64,000 nucleotides of DNA from Planctomycetota bacterium. Its GTDB lineage: Bacteria > Planctomycetota > Planctomycetia > Planctomycetales > Planctomycetaceae. Under the pieces are notes generated by a model. That model was not told the origin of the DNA. It made no database searches and saw only the letters and a list, made by a program, of their open reading frames with translations. Positions 44,561-53,248 of the stretch are shown one piece after another. Within the stretch, counting starts at the first letter, position 1. Each line of letters begins with the position of its first letter. The position numbers were made by a program, and so were the translations under genes. Location: assembly GCA_023417655.1 (NCBI GenBank), contig JAEZFD010000061.1, positions 22,723-86,722 on the forward strand, written 5' to 3'.

Positions 44561-44588
44561 GACGTTTTGAATGCGTTCTTTCAGGGCC

Positions 44589-44876
44589 TTACTTGGCAGG
44601 CCATTCATGTCCGCAGGCGTTGCAGCTGAATCCGACGAGTGAACCCGTGCCGGGGATCATTCGACCGTTCTTGCCGAGACGACCATCGTTCAATTCGATG
44701 GAATCGACAGTCGCCCGATTGCAGATGGGGCAGCAGCGATTGCGAAGTTCAGTTCGCGCCCGGTCCTGGACGGCCGGCATCTTCAGAATTCGCTTGGAGG
44801 CATACTCGATGAACGAGTAAATGCGAGGATGTTCTTCCGCGACGGAGCAGTCCGCCATCAGAGCGAGGTGGCTCAT
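44589..44876 (-). CDS. small zinc-ribbon protein
   Basis: A 95-residue protein. Two cysteine pairs, CPIC (about 50-53) and CNAC (about 86-89), with HEW after the second, form a probable zinc ribbon; the preceding RNRC adds a further cysteine. The N-terminal half is helical. I do not recognise the family. It is monocistronic, convergent with the DUF11 gene. Confidence 0.65.
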   Translation of the reverse strand: MSHLALMADCSVAEEHPRIYSFIEYASKRILKMPAVQDRARTELRNRCCPICNRATVDSIELNDGRLGKNGRMIPGTGSLVGFSCNACGHEWPAK

Positions 44877-45263
44877 GCCTGATTCCTTTCAAGCAACCTG
44901 GGAAAACCGGAGAAACGTTGCAATCCGTGCTTCGTTGTGCGGAAATTACTCTCACCTTTTGATCCAGGCAACAGTCCATCCGTACAGATACTTGATGCCT
45001 GAAAAACGAAGCAACAACATCTGGTAGAAATGCAGTGTCTGACTACTGCATCTGGAATTGTAGATCGGCGAAATTCGCCAGAATTTTTAGGCAAGAAACC
45101 GAAGTTTGGCGGTTTCTGCCGGTCTGTGGCGCGGGCGCGTGCTTTTCCGGCACGAACTCGCCAATCTATCTGAGTGAAAGGGCTTTCCCTGACGGAATTG
45201 TCGCTGACCGTCCCGGCGGCAGGGGAGAACTCAGCAGGTCCAGAGGAATGCGGTAACGACGGC
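44877..45263. other. divergent intergenic region with palindromes
   Basis: No gene seen. GGCGAAATTCGCC at 45067-45079 is a perfect palindrome around one base. A hairpin GAAACCG / CGGTTTC lies at 45095-45116. Both are possible operators or leader elements of the FAD oxidoreductase gene. Confidence 0.45.
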
Positions 45264-46652
45264 GTGATCTACGACACCATTATCATCGGGGCCGGTATGT
45301 CCGGTCTGGCAGCGGGCATCCGGCTGGCCTATTACGAGCAGAAAGTCTGCATCCTCGAACGCCATACGACAATCGGGGGGCTGAATTCGTTCTACCGCTT
45401 GCGCGGGCGCAACTATGATGTCGGTCTGCATGCGGTCACCAATTATGCCGCCCCCGGGACACGCACTGGGCCACTGGCGAAATTGCTGAAGCAGCTCCGG
45501 CTGCGTTGGGAAGACTTTGATCTCTCGCCGCAACGGGGATCGTCCGTCGTGTTCCCCGGGCATCGCATCGGCTTTGCGAATGACTTTGCCGCATTCATAG
45601 ACGAGGTGGTGCGCGAGTTCCCGGATCAGGCAGATGGCTTTCATCGTCTGCTGCAGCAGATCGAGCAGTTTGATGAACTCAATCTGCAGCAGGAACCCGT
45701 CTCTGCCAGAAAGGTGGTGGGCGAGTTTCTGTCGGACCCGGTGCTGGTCGACATGCTGTTCTGCCCATTGATGTTTTACGGGTCGGCCTTGCCGCATGAC
45801 ATGGACTTCAATCAGTTCGTGATCATGTTCAAGAGCATCTTCAAGGAAGGGTTCTCGCGGCCATACGACGGTGTACGGCAAATCCTCAAGACGCTGGTTC
45901 GGCATTACAAATCGCTGGGAGGAGAACTCAAACTCCGGCACGGCGTTCAGGAAGTTCTCATCGAGGACGGTCGAGCTATCGGTGTGCGACTCGATGACGG
46001 TCGGGAACTGCGGGCGCGGCAGGTGCTTTCGAGTGCCGGGGTTGTCGAGACATTGAGGATGTGCGGGACTCATGCTCCGGCGCCCGAACCGGCTTGTGGA
46101 GCGGTCTCATTCAACGAAGCAATCTTCGTGCTGAATCGGCAACCGGAAGAACTGGGGCATCACGATACAATCGTCTTCTACAATGATGCCCCGAAGTTTC
46201 ATTACGAGCCACCTGTCGAGCCGATTGATTTGCGAAGCGGGATCATCTGTTCGCCGAATAACTTTGTTTACTCCGACGGTGCGAAGCTGGAAGAAGGCTT
46301 CATTCGGATCACCGCTCTCGCGAATCCGCAGTACTGGATGTCGCTGCCTCCGGATGAGTACGTGACTGCCAAGCAGGAGTGGTGTGACCGGATGGCCGCA
46401 TCGGCCGTGAAACACATACCGGATTTCCGCGAACACATCATCGATACTGATGTCTTTACTCCCAAGACGATTCATCGGTTTACGTGGCACGCGAACGGAG
46501 CGGTCTACGGAGCGCCAGTCAAAGTGCTCGATGGGCGAACGCCGATTCGCAACCTGTATCTGTGCGGGACCGATCAGGGATTCCTTGGAATCATCGGGTC
46601 AATGCTCTCAGGGATCACGATGGCGAACAATCATCTCCTTAACCCTGTGTAA
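45264..46652 (+). CDS. CrtI-like FAD-dependent oxidoreductase
   Basis: About 462 residues. The dinucleotide-binding motif YDTIIIGAGMSGLAAGIRLA starts the protein if GTG 45264 is used; the frame is open to 45174, and the true start is uncertain because no good ribosome binding site is visible. Typical phytoene desaturase / carotenoid isomerase features are CILERHTTIGGLNSFYRLRGRNYDVGLH near residue 30 and the C-terminal NLYLCGTDQGFLGIIGSMLSGITMAN. The substrate may be a carotenoid or another lipid; no other carotenoid gene is adjacent. The next gene starts 51 bases downstream. Confidence 0.8.
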   Translation: MIYDTIIIGAGMSGLAAGIRLAYYEQKVCILERHTTIGGLNSFYRLRGRNYDVGLHAVTNYAAPGTRTGPLAKLLKQLRLRWEDFDLSPQRGSSVVFPGHRIGFANDFAAFIDEVVREFPDQADGFHRLLQQIEQFDELNLQQEPVSARKVVGEFLSDPVLVDMLFCPLMFYGSALPHDMDFNQFVIMFKSIFKEGFSRPYDGVRQILKTLVRHYKSLGGELKLRHGVQEVLIEDGRAIGVRLDDGRELRARQVLSSAGVVETLRMCGTHAPAPEPACGAVSFNEAIFVLNRQPEELGHHDTIVFYNDAPKFHYEPPVEPIDLRSGIICSPNNFVYSDGAKLEEGFIRITALANPQYWMSLPPDEYVTAKQEWCDRMAASAVKHIPDFREHIIDTDVFTPKTIHRFTWHANGAVYGAPVKVLDGRTPIRNLYLCGTDQGFLGIIGSMLSGITMANNHLLNPV

Positions 46653-46703
46653 GAGTCGGCGTACGGAGATCGGGGGCGAGGCGGAGGACGCGACGAAACG
46701 GAG

Positions 46704-47426
46704 ATGGTGAGCATGGCAGAACTCGCAAAGTCAGCCCGGCGTCGGGCCCATGTGTTGCAGCATGTCTCGTTTGAGGGCCCGGCGCGGATAGCAGACTGGC
46801 TGACTGCCGAAAACTATGACTTCACGACGACGCGGTTCGACAAGTCTCAAGCGCCCCCGGATCTCGACGGGATCCAGTTGCTCATCGTGATGGGCGGGCC
46901 GATGAGTGTGAAAGATGAGTTGGAATTCCCTTGGCTCATCGAAGAGAAGCAGTTCATCCGCAACGCCATCGAACGCGGCGTCCCGGTGCTGGGGATCTGT
47001 TTGGGCGCCCAGTTAATCGCGAACGCACTCGGAGCCAGTGTGTTCCCCAATGCTCAGAAGGAAATTGGCTGGTTCCCGGTGGAGGGGGTCTCCGATGGCC
47101 ATGCAGAAACGTTTGCATTTCCTAAGGCACTCACGGTCTTTCACTGGCATGGAGAGACGTTTGATCTCCCGGCGGGAGCCCGTCATCTCGCTCGGAGTGT
47201 TGCCTGCGAGAATCAGGCGTTCCAATACGGTTCGTCAGTCATCGGCCTGCAGTTTCACCTCGAAATGTCGCCTAAATCTATAAGGGACATTGTCAGCCAT
47301 TGCCGACATGAACTCGTGACGGCAGAGTACATCCAGAGCGAGGCCGACATTCTCTCGGCCCCGTCTGAGATTTCAGATAATGCCTATGCGGTGCTTTCCG
47401 CAGTGCTCAGCTACTTGACGCGGTGA
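46704..47426 (+). CDS. class I glutamine amidotransferase-like protein
   Basis: A 240-residue protein with the catalytic triad of class I amidotransferases: Cys99 in VLGICLGAQLIA, His185 and Glu187 in GLQFHLEMSP. LLIVMGGPMSV, IGWFPV and FHWHGETFDLP are family blocks shared with the GMP synthase-like stand-alone subfamily. Some members are gamma-glutamyl hydrolases. The acceptor is unknown. Same strand as the FAD oxidoreductase gene, probably co-transcribed. Start could also be the ATG at 46713. Confidence 0.87.
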   Translation: MVSMAELAKSARRRAHVLQHVSFEGPARIADWLTAENYDFTTTRFDKSQAPPDLDGIQLLIVMGGPMSVKDELEFPWLIEEKQFIRNAIERGVPVLGICLGAQLIANALGASVFPNAQKEIGWFPVEGVSDGHAETFAFPKALTVFHWHGETFDLPAGARHLARSVACENQAFQYGSSVIGLQFHLEMSPKSIRDIVSHCRHELVTAEYIQSEADILSAPSEISDNAYAVLSAVLSYLTR

Positions 47427-47484
47427 TTTCGACGCGAAGAGCAGGGGGCAGCCGCCGGTTCTGCACTGTTGAGGCTTGTCAGGA

Positions 47485-48285
47485 TTACTCCGACTGCTGA
47501 GCCGAAAGCGCTTCCCGCAGGAAGGCTGGTCGATCAGTCGTGATTCCTTTGACGCCGAGTTGGACAACTCGCTGCGCTTCTTCAGGTTTATTCACCGTCC
47601 AGACATCCAGTCGGAATCCGGCAGCAAGGACCTTGTCTGCGTAGGCCTTGTCGAGTTCCGGTGTCGCTCTCAGGTCGAGCCCGTCGGCTTGAATCTCTCG
47701 CGCGATGGCAATGACTTCTTCAGCTGTGACCTTTTTGGGGTCATGCAGGAAATAGGCAGGCAGATCAGGACGGGCCTTCTTCACAGCGGCGATCACCTTG
47801 GCATTGAAGCAGATGACCGGTGTGTTCTCCGGGGGATGAGAGAACGTTCCCAGCTGACGCAGAAGTTCCGGAACGATCTCAGGCCCGCATTTCACTTCGA
47901 TGTAAACCTTCTTTCCCTGAGGGACGGCTGCCATCAGTTCTTCAAATGTCGGGATCTTCTCTCCCCGAAACGCTTCATTCTTCCATGAACCGACTTCAAG
48001 TTTCCGCAGCTCTTCGAGAGTGAAATCACTGATCGGCTTGTCGATTCCGGCCGTCCGCTTCAGTGTCTTGTCGTGGAAGCCGACGATCTTGTTGTCTTTG
48101 GTCAGGTACAGGTCGCATTCAGCACCGTCCGCTCCCTGTTCCCAGGCGAGCTTGAAAGCGGCGACGGTGTTCTCAGGGGCATCATGCGAGGCCCCACGAT
48201 GGGCAATGATCTCGACTGCAGAGGCCTGAGTTTGGCAAAGCCCTGTGAGAAGGGCGGCGGCGAGGAGGCAGAGGACGCGTTTCAT
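47485..48285 (-). CDS. exported glycerophosphodiester phosphodiesterase
   Basis: A 266-residue GDPD. I start at MKRVLCLLAAALLTGLCQTQASA (ATG 48285), a clear signal peptide; the frame is open to 48378. The catalytic block is VEIIAHRGASHDAPENTVAAFKLAWEQGADGAECDLYLTKD with its His, Glu and Asp residues, followed by FHDKTLKRT. The enzyme hydrolyses glycerophosphodiesters to glycerol-3-phosphate in the periplasm. It is convergent with the amidotransferase gene. Length is typical. Confidence 0.92.
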   Translation of the reverse strand: MKRVLCLLAAALLTGLCQTQASAVEIIAHRGASHDAPENTVAAFKLAWEQGADGAECDLYLTKDNKIVGFHDKTLKRTAGIDKPISDFTLEELRKLEVGSWKNEAFRGEKIPTFEELMAAVPQGKKVYIEVKCGPEIVPELLRQLGTFSHPPENTPVICFNAKVIAAVKKARPDLPAYFLHDPKKVTAEEVIAIAREIQADGLDLRATPELDKAYADKVLAAGFRLDVWTVNKPEEAQRVVQLGVKGITTDRPAFLREALSAQQSE

Positions 48286-48821
48286 CAATGAACACTCCGA
48301 GGGGGGATTTGAAATTCCGGTCACGGTCACCTGATGATCAGAGGAATGACTGGGCAGACGATCAATTCCGGAGGGCAATTCGTTGGGAGGGCGAGCCGGC
48401 AGACCGGGGTGACGAATATATTAGGGATCCGATCACGAAACTCCGATGGGAACGAGTGCAAAGTTCTGATGAACTCTGAAAGTAAACCCTCTCTTCGTAA
48501 GTTGCGTCCCTGATCGCTATTCCGCTCAGTACCCGGCATTGTCGGCTTCGGGCTGACCAGAGCTTTCCGGGAGCAGCGACTGGTGCGGGAATTCTATTGT
48601 CCGCTCCCCTCTTGACTTATAGACTGAGAGGAAGACAATTCTAACCTCGAAGCAGGACTCCGATCTCATTCGGTCGATTCTCCTGTTGAGTGATTTGAAA
48701 ATTGAATCTTGTTCGCCGAGACAGCCCGTCTGTTTCGAACTTGGCCTCGGCGTTAAACTTACAGTGTTGAACTCACGGTGAATGTCACAGGCATCCTCGT
48801 CAGGGGATGGGGAGAAAAATA
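48286..48821. other. divergent intergenic region
   Basis: 536 bases between the GDPD and IscA-type genes. Small frames exist but none is family-like, and I see no named motif. GGGGAGA precedes the ATG at 48822. Confidence 0.4.
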
Positions 48822-49151
48822 ATGGTCAGTTTGACTGAACGTGCCGCGTCCGAAATCAAGCGAGTTATGAACGATCAGAATTTCCCCGAAGGGACATTCG
48901 TTCGAGTCGGCGTCGCTGGCGGCGGGTGCAGCGGCTTCCAGTATGCCTTTGGATTCGATGAAAAGGCCGATCCAGAGAAGGATCTGATTACCGATCAGCA
49001 CGGCATCAAGATCGCGGTCCAGAAGAACCATGACCTGCACCTCGACGGAACGGTCATCGACTTCTATGAAGACCTGCAGCAGCGCGGATTCAAGTTCGAC
49101 AACCCGAACGTTTCCCGTTCTTGCGGTTGCGGCAGCAGCTTCTCCGTCTAA
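48822..49151 (+). CDS. IscA/ErpA-type iron-sulfur assembly protein
   Basis: A 109-residue A-type carrier. The ATG at 48822 has a good ribosome binding site; the frame is open five codons further. The three conserved cysteines are Cys36 in GGGCSGFQYAF and Cys101 and Cys103 in SCGCGSSF. It carries or transfers Fe-S clusters to client proteins. ErpA and IscA cannot be separated on these motifs alone. There are no isc or suf genes next to it. A bidirectional terminator follows. Confidence 0.93.
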   Translation: MVSLTERAASEIKRVMNDQNFPEGTFVRVGVAGGGCSGFQYAFGFDEKADPEKDLITDQHGIKIAVQKNHDLHLDGTVIDFYEDLQQRGFKFDNPNVSRSCGCGSSFSV

Positions 49152-49263
49152 TTCCCATTGGGGAGTTGATGGCGACGTGCTGAACTGATCGTCGCTGCCA
49201 GTGAGTTGCCAATGGTCGTGCCCTCATTTCGGGGGTGGCATGACTGAACCGAATTTGAAAAAC

Positions 49264-49303
49264 AAAAATGGCCGGTGGTCCAGTTGGATCATCGGCCATT
49301 TTT
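49264..49303. terminator. bidirectional terminator
   Basis: Arms AAAAATGGCCG (49264-49274) / CGGCCATTTTT (49293-49303), giving a T-run on either strand. It separates the convergent IscA-type and GTPase genes. Confidence 0.88.
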
Positions 49304-49334
49304 CGTACGCTCAGCTGAAAATGACGGACTCGGC

Positions 49335-51143
49335 TCAGCTTCCAATCGACGGCAAATGCGCATACCCCAATTTGGAAACGGCCGCGAGGTCGTCCCGGAG
49401 CCTGACTGTCTCCCGCGTCAAGTGGCGGAGTTCTTCGGCCTGATGACGGGCTGTTTGAACTCCGTCTTCGAGTTGTGGGAAGAGTGACTGCCCGATTCGA
49501 GTCTGCACCAGTCGTTCTGTCAGTTTACGAATTCGGGTCGTCAATCCCGCCTGAAGTCGACTTGTGAAACGGATCACGAGCAGTCCGCAGATCAGGAGCA
49601 GGAAGAGAGCAGCGGCGATGTAGAAGTCAGCGGAGAGTAAAGGGGCATCGTGCAGGAACGAGTCATAAAAGAAGTTCTTGCCGACCCGATAAAGAACAAA
49701 GCCGAGATAGGCGGAAAGAATGACGTCGTAAAAAAGTCGGGACCACCAGCTCGAATGCTGTTTTGCCTGGTCCTGAATGATCTCATCGATCCGGCGGGAG
49801 GCGTCCGTAAGGAACTCTGTTTCCACGTTGACGGCATTCGACCGCAGTTCAGAAAAGCTGCGATGCTGAATCAATTGGAGATCCAGTCCAGCTTCGGCGA
49901 CGTGCCCCCGGATCACAATTTCGGCCTCGCGAAGCACCGCGTCATCCAGTGACGGTTGAGCAAGTCTTTGCAGCGAGTTGGTTGCCGCTTTCTCCTGTCG
50001 CTGGTCTTCTGCCCAGCGTAATCCTTGGACGGTTCCGAGGACTGCCAGCTGGGCCGCACTGCGGGCACGGAAGAGCATGGACGAAGCAATCAGATTGCCG
50101 AGGCTCTGATAGCTCCGAAGGACACAGGAGAAGGGAGTAAGCGTCCAGCGGTCCAGCACGCTGCCAATCAGGCGACGTTCCCAGATTCGCCGACTGGTGA
50201 GTAATTCTTCCTGTAGCTGAGTGGCGAGGCGGCGGGTCAATTCACCTTGTTGAGCGGCGAGAACCTTGGTGATGGTCTCCAGTGCCGGTTCTTTATCGGC
50301 AATCATTGTCTCACAGCGATTAAGTCCGGCGTGAAACAGTTCCAGAACATTCGCGCGGCGGACCCGGACCCGTTCTGAGACCCCGAGATGATTTCGCAAC
50401 AAGTCAATCAGACGGCCCATGTCTCCGACGGGCTGGCGGCCTGCCAACTGATCCTGCAAGGCTTTGACTGAGTCGACAAAGAAGACTTCTGGAACGTCGT
50501 ACTCCGTCGCGAGTGACTTCTGCCAGTCTTCACGGATATCAACGTCGAGATCGGCATGTGTCTGGACGAAGAGAATCCGGCAGCCGGATGCAGCTGTTTT
50601 CAGTTCATCGGCGACCCGGGCCGAGCGATATTTCTGCTGGGTCGAAACATACAGCAGGATGTCGCAGTAGGGGAGTAGGGTTCTCAGGCGTTCCAGGTTG
50701 CTGTCAGGTGTGCCATCTTCGGTCGTGTCAGGGTCAGGGCAGTCGAGCAAAATGATGTCTCGCAGCAGATCCGCATCACGCAGGACGACATCAACTTCAT
50801 CGAGCGGGATTCCGAGATCGGCCAGTGACGTCTGCGGATGAGCAATCAGAATCGGGCGCTGGGTCGTCGGTCGCTGTCTGCCTGATCGTGTCACGTCAGC
50901 CCCGACCAGCGCATTGACGAGGCTGCTTTTGCCAGTCCCGGTCCCGCCGAACGTTGCGACAACGAGCGGGGCTTCCATCCGGATTCGCAAGGTCTCGATG
51001 CGACCGGCGACCCGTCGCAACAGGAGCTGGCAGCGACTGATCGGAGCCCAGGGGGTAGGCATCTCGATCCAGTTGTTCACCCGGGACCGCAGGGCGTCGA
51101 TCGATGAGAGAAGTTCAAGTTGATGGACTTCGTTGTGATGCAT
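49335..51143 (-). CDS. dynamin-like / TrmE-like membrane GTPase with unusual motifs
   Basis: A 602-residue protein. The P-loop is GGTGTGKSS at residues 66-74. The expected G3 motif appears as DCPD instead of DxxG, and G4 as THAD instead of NKxD or TKxD. A long helical middle is followed by two membrane helices (about residues 470-490 and 505-530) and a helical tail. This layout (GTPase, helical bundle, paired membrane segment) resembles bacterial dynamin-like proteins that act on membranes. The altered G3 and G4 residues could change nucleotide choice or hydrolysis. Its start is 203 bases from the divergent fRMsr gene. Confidence 0.72.
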   Translation of the reverse strand: MHHNEVHQLELLSSIDALRSRVNNWIEMPTPWAPISRCQLLLRRVAGRIETLRIRMEAPLVVATFGGTGTGKSSLVNALVGADVTRSGRQRPTTQRPILIAHPQTSLADLGIPLDEVDVVLRDADLLRDIILLDCPDPDTTEDGTPDSNLERLRTLLPYCDILLYVSTQQKYRSARVADELKTAASGCRILFVQTHADLDVDIREDWQKSLATEYDVPEVFFVDSVKALQDQLAGRQPVGDMGRLIDLLRNHLGVSERVRVRRANVLELFHAGLNRCETMIADKEPALETITKVLAAQQGELTRRLATQLQEELLTSRRIWERRLIGSVLDRWTLTPFSCVLRSYQSLGNLIASSMLFRARSAAQLAVLGTVQGLRWAEDQRQEKAATNSLQRLAQPSLDDAVLREAEIVIRGHVAEAGLDLQLIQHRSFSELRSNAVNVETEFLTDASRRIDEIIQDQAKQHSSWWSRLFYDVILSAYLGFVLYRVGKNFFYDSFLHDAPLLSADFYIAAALFLLLICGLLVIRFTSRLQAGLTTRIRKLTERLVQTRIGQSLFPQLEDGVQTARHQAEELRHLTRETVRLRDDLAAVSKLGYAHLPSIGS

Positions 51144-51346
51144 CGTACGATTTCACCTGAGGAACTCTGGCTGGTCCAGTGTCATCTTCCGAGACAGTCC
51201 AACGGGGCTGAAGGCTCGGGACAGGGGCAGCTCAGGCGATCCAATGTAACAGGTCTGACGAGTCAGGTCCGCAGTGTCGAACTCGCATTGATGAATTCAG
51301 CATGCAGAGTTCTGGACCGGACTCACAGGGACGGAGATATTTCCAG

Positions 51347-51844
51347 ATGCACGCTCTCGATCCGATCTCAGACAAGGCAGAACCTGCGGCGATTGCCCGT
51401 GTTCTGCGTTCTCAGCTTCAGGCCGTCCTCTTGGGTGAACGAGATTTCATTGCGAATCTTGCCAATGCCGCCGCATTGATTTTTCAAACATTGCCCGGGG
51501 TGAACTGGGCAGGCTTCTATCTGCTGCGGAAGGGGGAGCTCGTACTCGGTCCGTTTCAGGGAAAGCCTGCCTGCACCCGAATCGCTCTGACTCGCGGCGT
51601 CTGCGGAGCTGCAGCGAGTCGACAGGAAACGGTGATCGTCCCGGACGTCCACGAATTCCCGGGACACATTGCCTGTGATCCTGCGTCGCGGTCTGAAATC
51701 GTGATTCCATTGCTGCACGAGGGCGAACTGCTCGGTGTCCTCGACCTGGATAGTCCGTTACTCGGACGATTTCAGCAGGAGGATGCCGTGTTGCTGCTCG
51801 AACTTGTAGACATCCTCCTTAGGGGATCCGACATCGACTTCTGA
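51347..51844 (+). CDS. msrC: free methionine-R-sulfoxide reductase (GAF domain)
   Basis: A 165-residue GAF-domain protein started at ATG 51347, after GGAG. It reduces free methionine-R-sulfoxide. The three catalytic cysteines characteristic of fRMsr are present at 76, 86 and 110 (GKPACTRIALTRGVCG and HIACDPASRSEIVIPL). GVNWAGFYLL and LGVLDLDSP are family blocks. It is divergent from the GTPase gene and convergent with the Gfo/Idh gene. Length is normal. Confidence 0.92.
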   Translation: MHALDPISDKAEPAAIARVLRSQLQAVLLGERDFIANLANAAALIFQTLPGVNWAGFYLLRKGELVLGPFQGKPACTRIALTRGVCGAAASRQETVIVPDVHEFPGHIACDPASRSEIVIPLLHEGELLGVLDLDSPLLGRFQQEDAVLLLELVDILLRGSDIDF

Positions 51845-51868
51845 CGAATCAGATACTCAAACCAAAAA

Positions 51869-51901
51869 AAGCGGGCATCCCGAATGAAGAGATGCCCGCT
51901 T
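51869..51901 (-). terminator. intrinsic terminator of the Gfo/Idh gene
   Basis: Arms AAGCGGGCATC / GATGCCCGCTT (11 bp); on the minus strand TTTTTTTGG follows. On the plus strand the tail is weaker, so it mainly serves the minus-strand gene ending at 51933. Confidence 0.88.
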
Positions 51902-51932
51902 CAAGAACTTTATGATGTGCGTTCAGACCCTG

Positions 51933-53048
51933 TCAGACGAGAGGGGCGTCGACATCCAGATTGAGTTTGACCCACTGGTTGGTGTCGTTGGACTGAAGCA
52001 CCGCATCGGCGACGATCTGTGCCTGTGCCCCGTGATCGAAGCCTGGCACGGCGGGACGGTCTTCGACGATGGCTGAGACCAGTTCATACGTCAGGTCATA
52101 ACGGAAGACCGTGCTTGGAACCCCTTCATGCGGGTTGCGAGGACTCCCTTCAATAACGAGGAATTTCTCAGGCACTTCCAGCGGCTTCATCGTCTCGCCT
52201 GATCTTCCGACAAGGATTACGTTCGGTTCCTGCAGGCGGTAGACGGCGCTGGCTTCTGTTCCGTTCACTTCGGCCCATTCGTGTCCAAAGCCGTTGTGGT
52301 GGTATCCCTTCATCACGGTGCTTCCTTCCCAGACTCCGACAGCGCCGTTGTCGAACCGGCCGATCAGTGATGACCAGTCATCGACCTCGGAAGGAGGACA
52401 TGACTTGCCGTCGATGGTTTTGTCACGCGGGCAGAACTGAGCGACAGCTCCACAGATTGACGACAGGGGACCAACGAGGTCCATTGCCAGATCAATCCGG
52501 TGAATAGTCATGTCGAACAGATCGCCGGCACCGGCCCGGGCCTTGTACTGACGCCATCCCCAACTGGTTTCCGGCCAGTCAAGAAATCGCTGACTGCGGA
52601 AGTGACGCGGCTCACCCAGCAGACCGGACTGTACAAGGTGTTTCAGGTACCGCATCGACGGCGCGAAGCGATAGGTGAAGGCGGTCATGTGTCTGACCCC
52701 TTTATCACGGGCGGCCTGATACATCTCGATCGACTGCCGGGCGTTCAAACCGAGCGGTTTCTCGCACATCAGGTGCTTTCCCCCGGCGATGCAGGCGAGG
52801 GCGATTGGGTGATGCGTGTCATTCGGCGTCGCGATGATGACGGCATCGACATCCGGATCGTTCGCGAGGTCTTCATAGTTGGAATAGAGCTTGTCGATTC
52901 CCCAGTCAGTCCGCCGCTTCTCCAGTAGCTCCTTGTTGGGATCGCAGACCGCAACCAGTTCAGCCCGGGAATCGAGACGAATGCCGGGGACATGGTGATA
53001 ATCCGAGACGGCCCCGGCACCGATAATTCCAAAACGCACTTTACTCAT
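51933..53048 (-). CDS. Gfo/Idh/MocA family oxidoreductase
   Basis: A 371-residue NAD(P)-dependent sugar-type dehydrogenase. The Rossmann motif is VRFGIIGAGAVSDYHHVPG at the start, followed by ELVAVCDPN, VIIATPNDTHHPIA and the key GGKHLMCEKPLGLN. I start at MSKVRF (ATG 53048). FDMTIHRIDLAMDLVG contributes the catalytic His region. The substrate is unknown; planctomycetes have dozens of these genes. No operon partner is evident. Confidence 0.92.
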   Translation of the reverse strand: MSKVRFGIIGAGAVSDYHHVPGIRLDSRAELVAVCDPNKELLEKRRTDWGIDKLYSNYEDLANDPDVDAVIIATPNDTHHPIALACIAGGKHLMCEKPLGLNARQSIEMYQAARDKGVRHMTAFTYRFAPSMRYLKHLVQSGLLGEPRHFRSQRFLDWPETSWGWRQYKARAGAGDLFDMTIHRIDLAMDLVGPLSSICGAVAQFCPRDKTIDGKSCPPSEVDDWSSLIGRFDNGAVGVWEGSTVMKGYHHNGFGHEWAEVNGTEASAVYRLQEPNVILVGRSGETMKPLEVPEKFLVIEGSPRNPHEGVPSTVFRYDLTYELVSAIVEDRPAVPGFDHGAQAQIVADAVLQSNDTNQWVKLNLDVDAPLV

Positions 53049-53143
53049 GGCGACGCACATCGTGTTGAAAGTCGGAAATCAGAACGGATCGATCGGCGGC
53101 CCGACCAGCAGAGGGCTTCGCCGACCTGAATCGGACGACGCTA

Positions 53144-53159
53144 TTAGAGCAGATTGCGC
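53144..53159 (+). repeat. dispersed GAGC(R)GTTTGC motif, variant copy
   Basis: TTAGAGCAGATTGCGC, about 95 bases upstream of the Gfo/Idh start. It differs from the palindromic copy at 5498 by one base in the core and at the right end. Confidence 0.45.
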
Positions 53160-53248
53160 AAAAATTTCCCTCGCGGGCGCCGTGAGATGCATATCGGGCG
53201 AAGGCGCGCTGAAGCGGCGACACGGAAAGACCTGGGGAGCGAGTGGGC

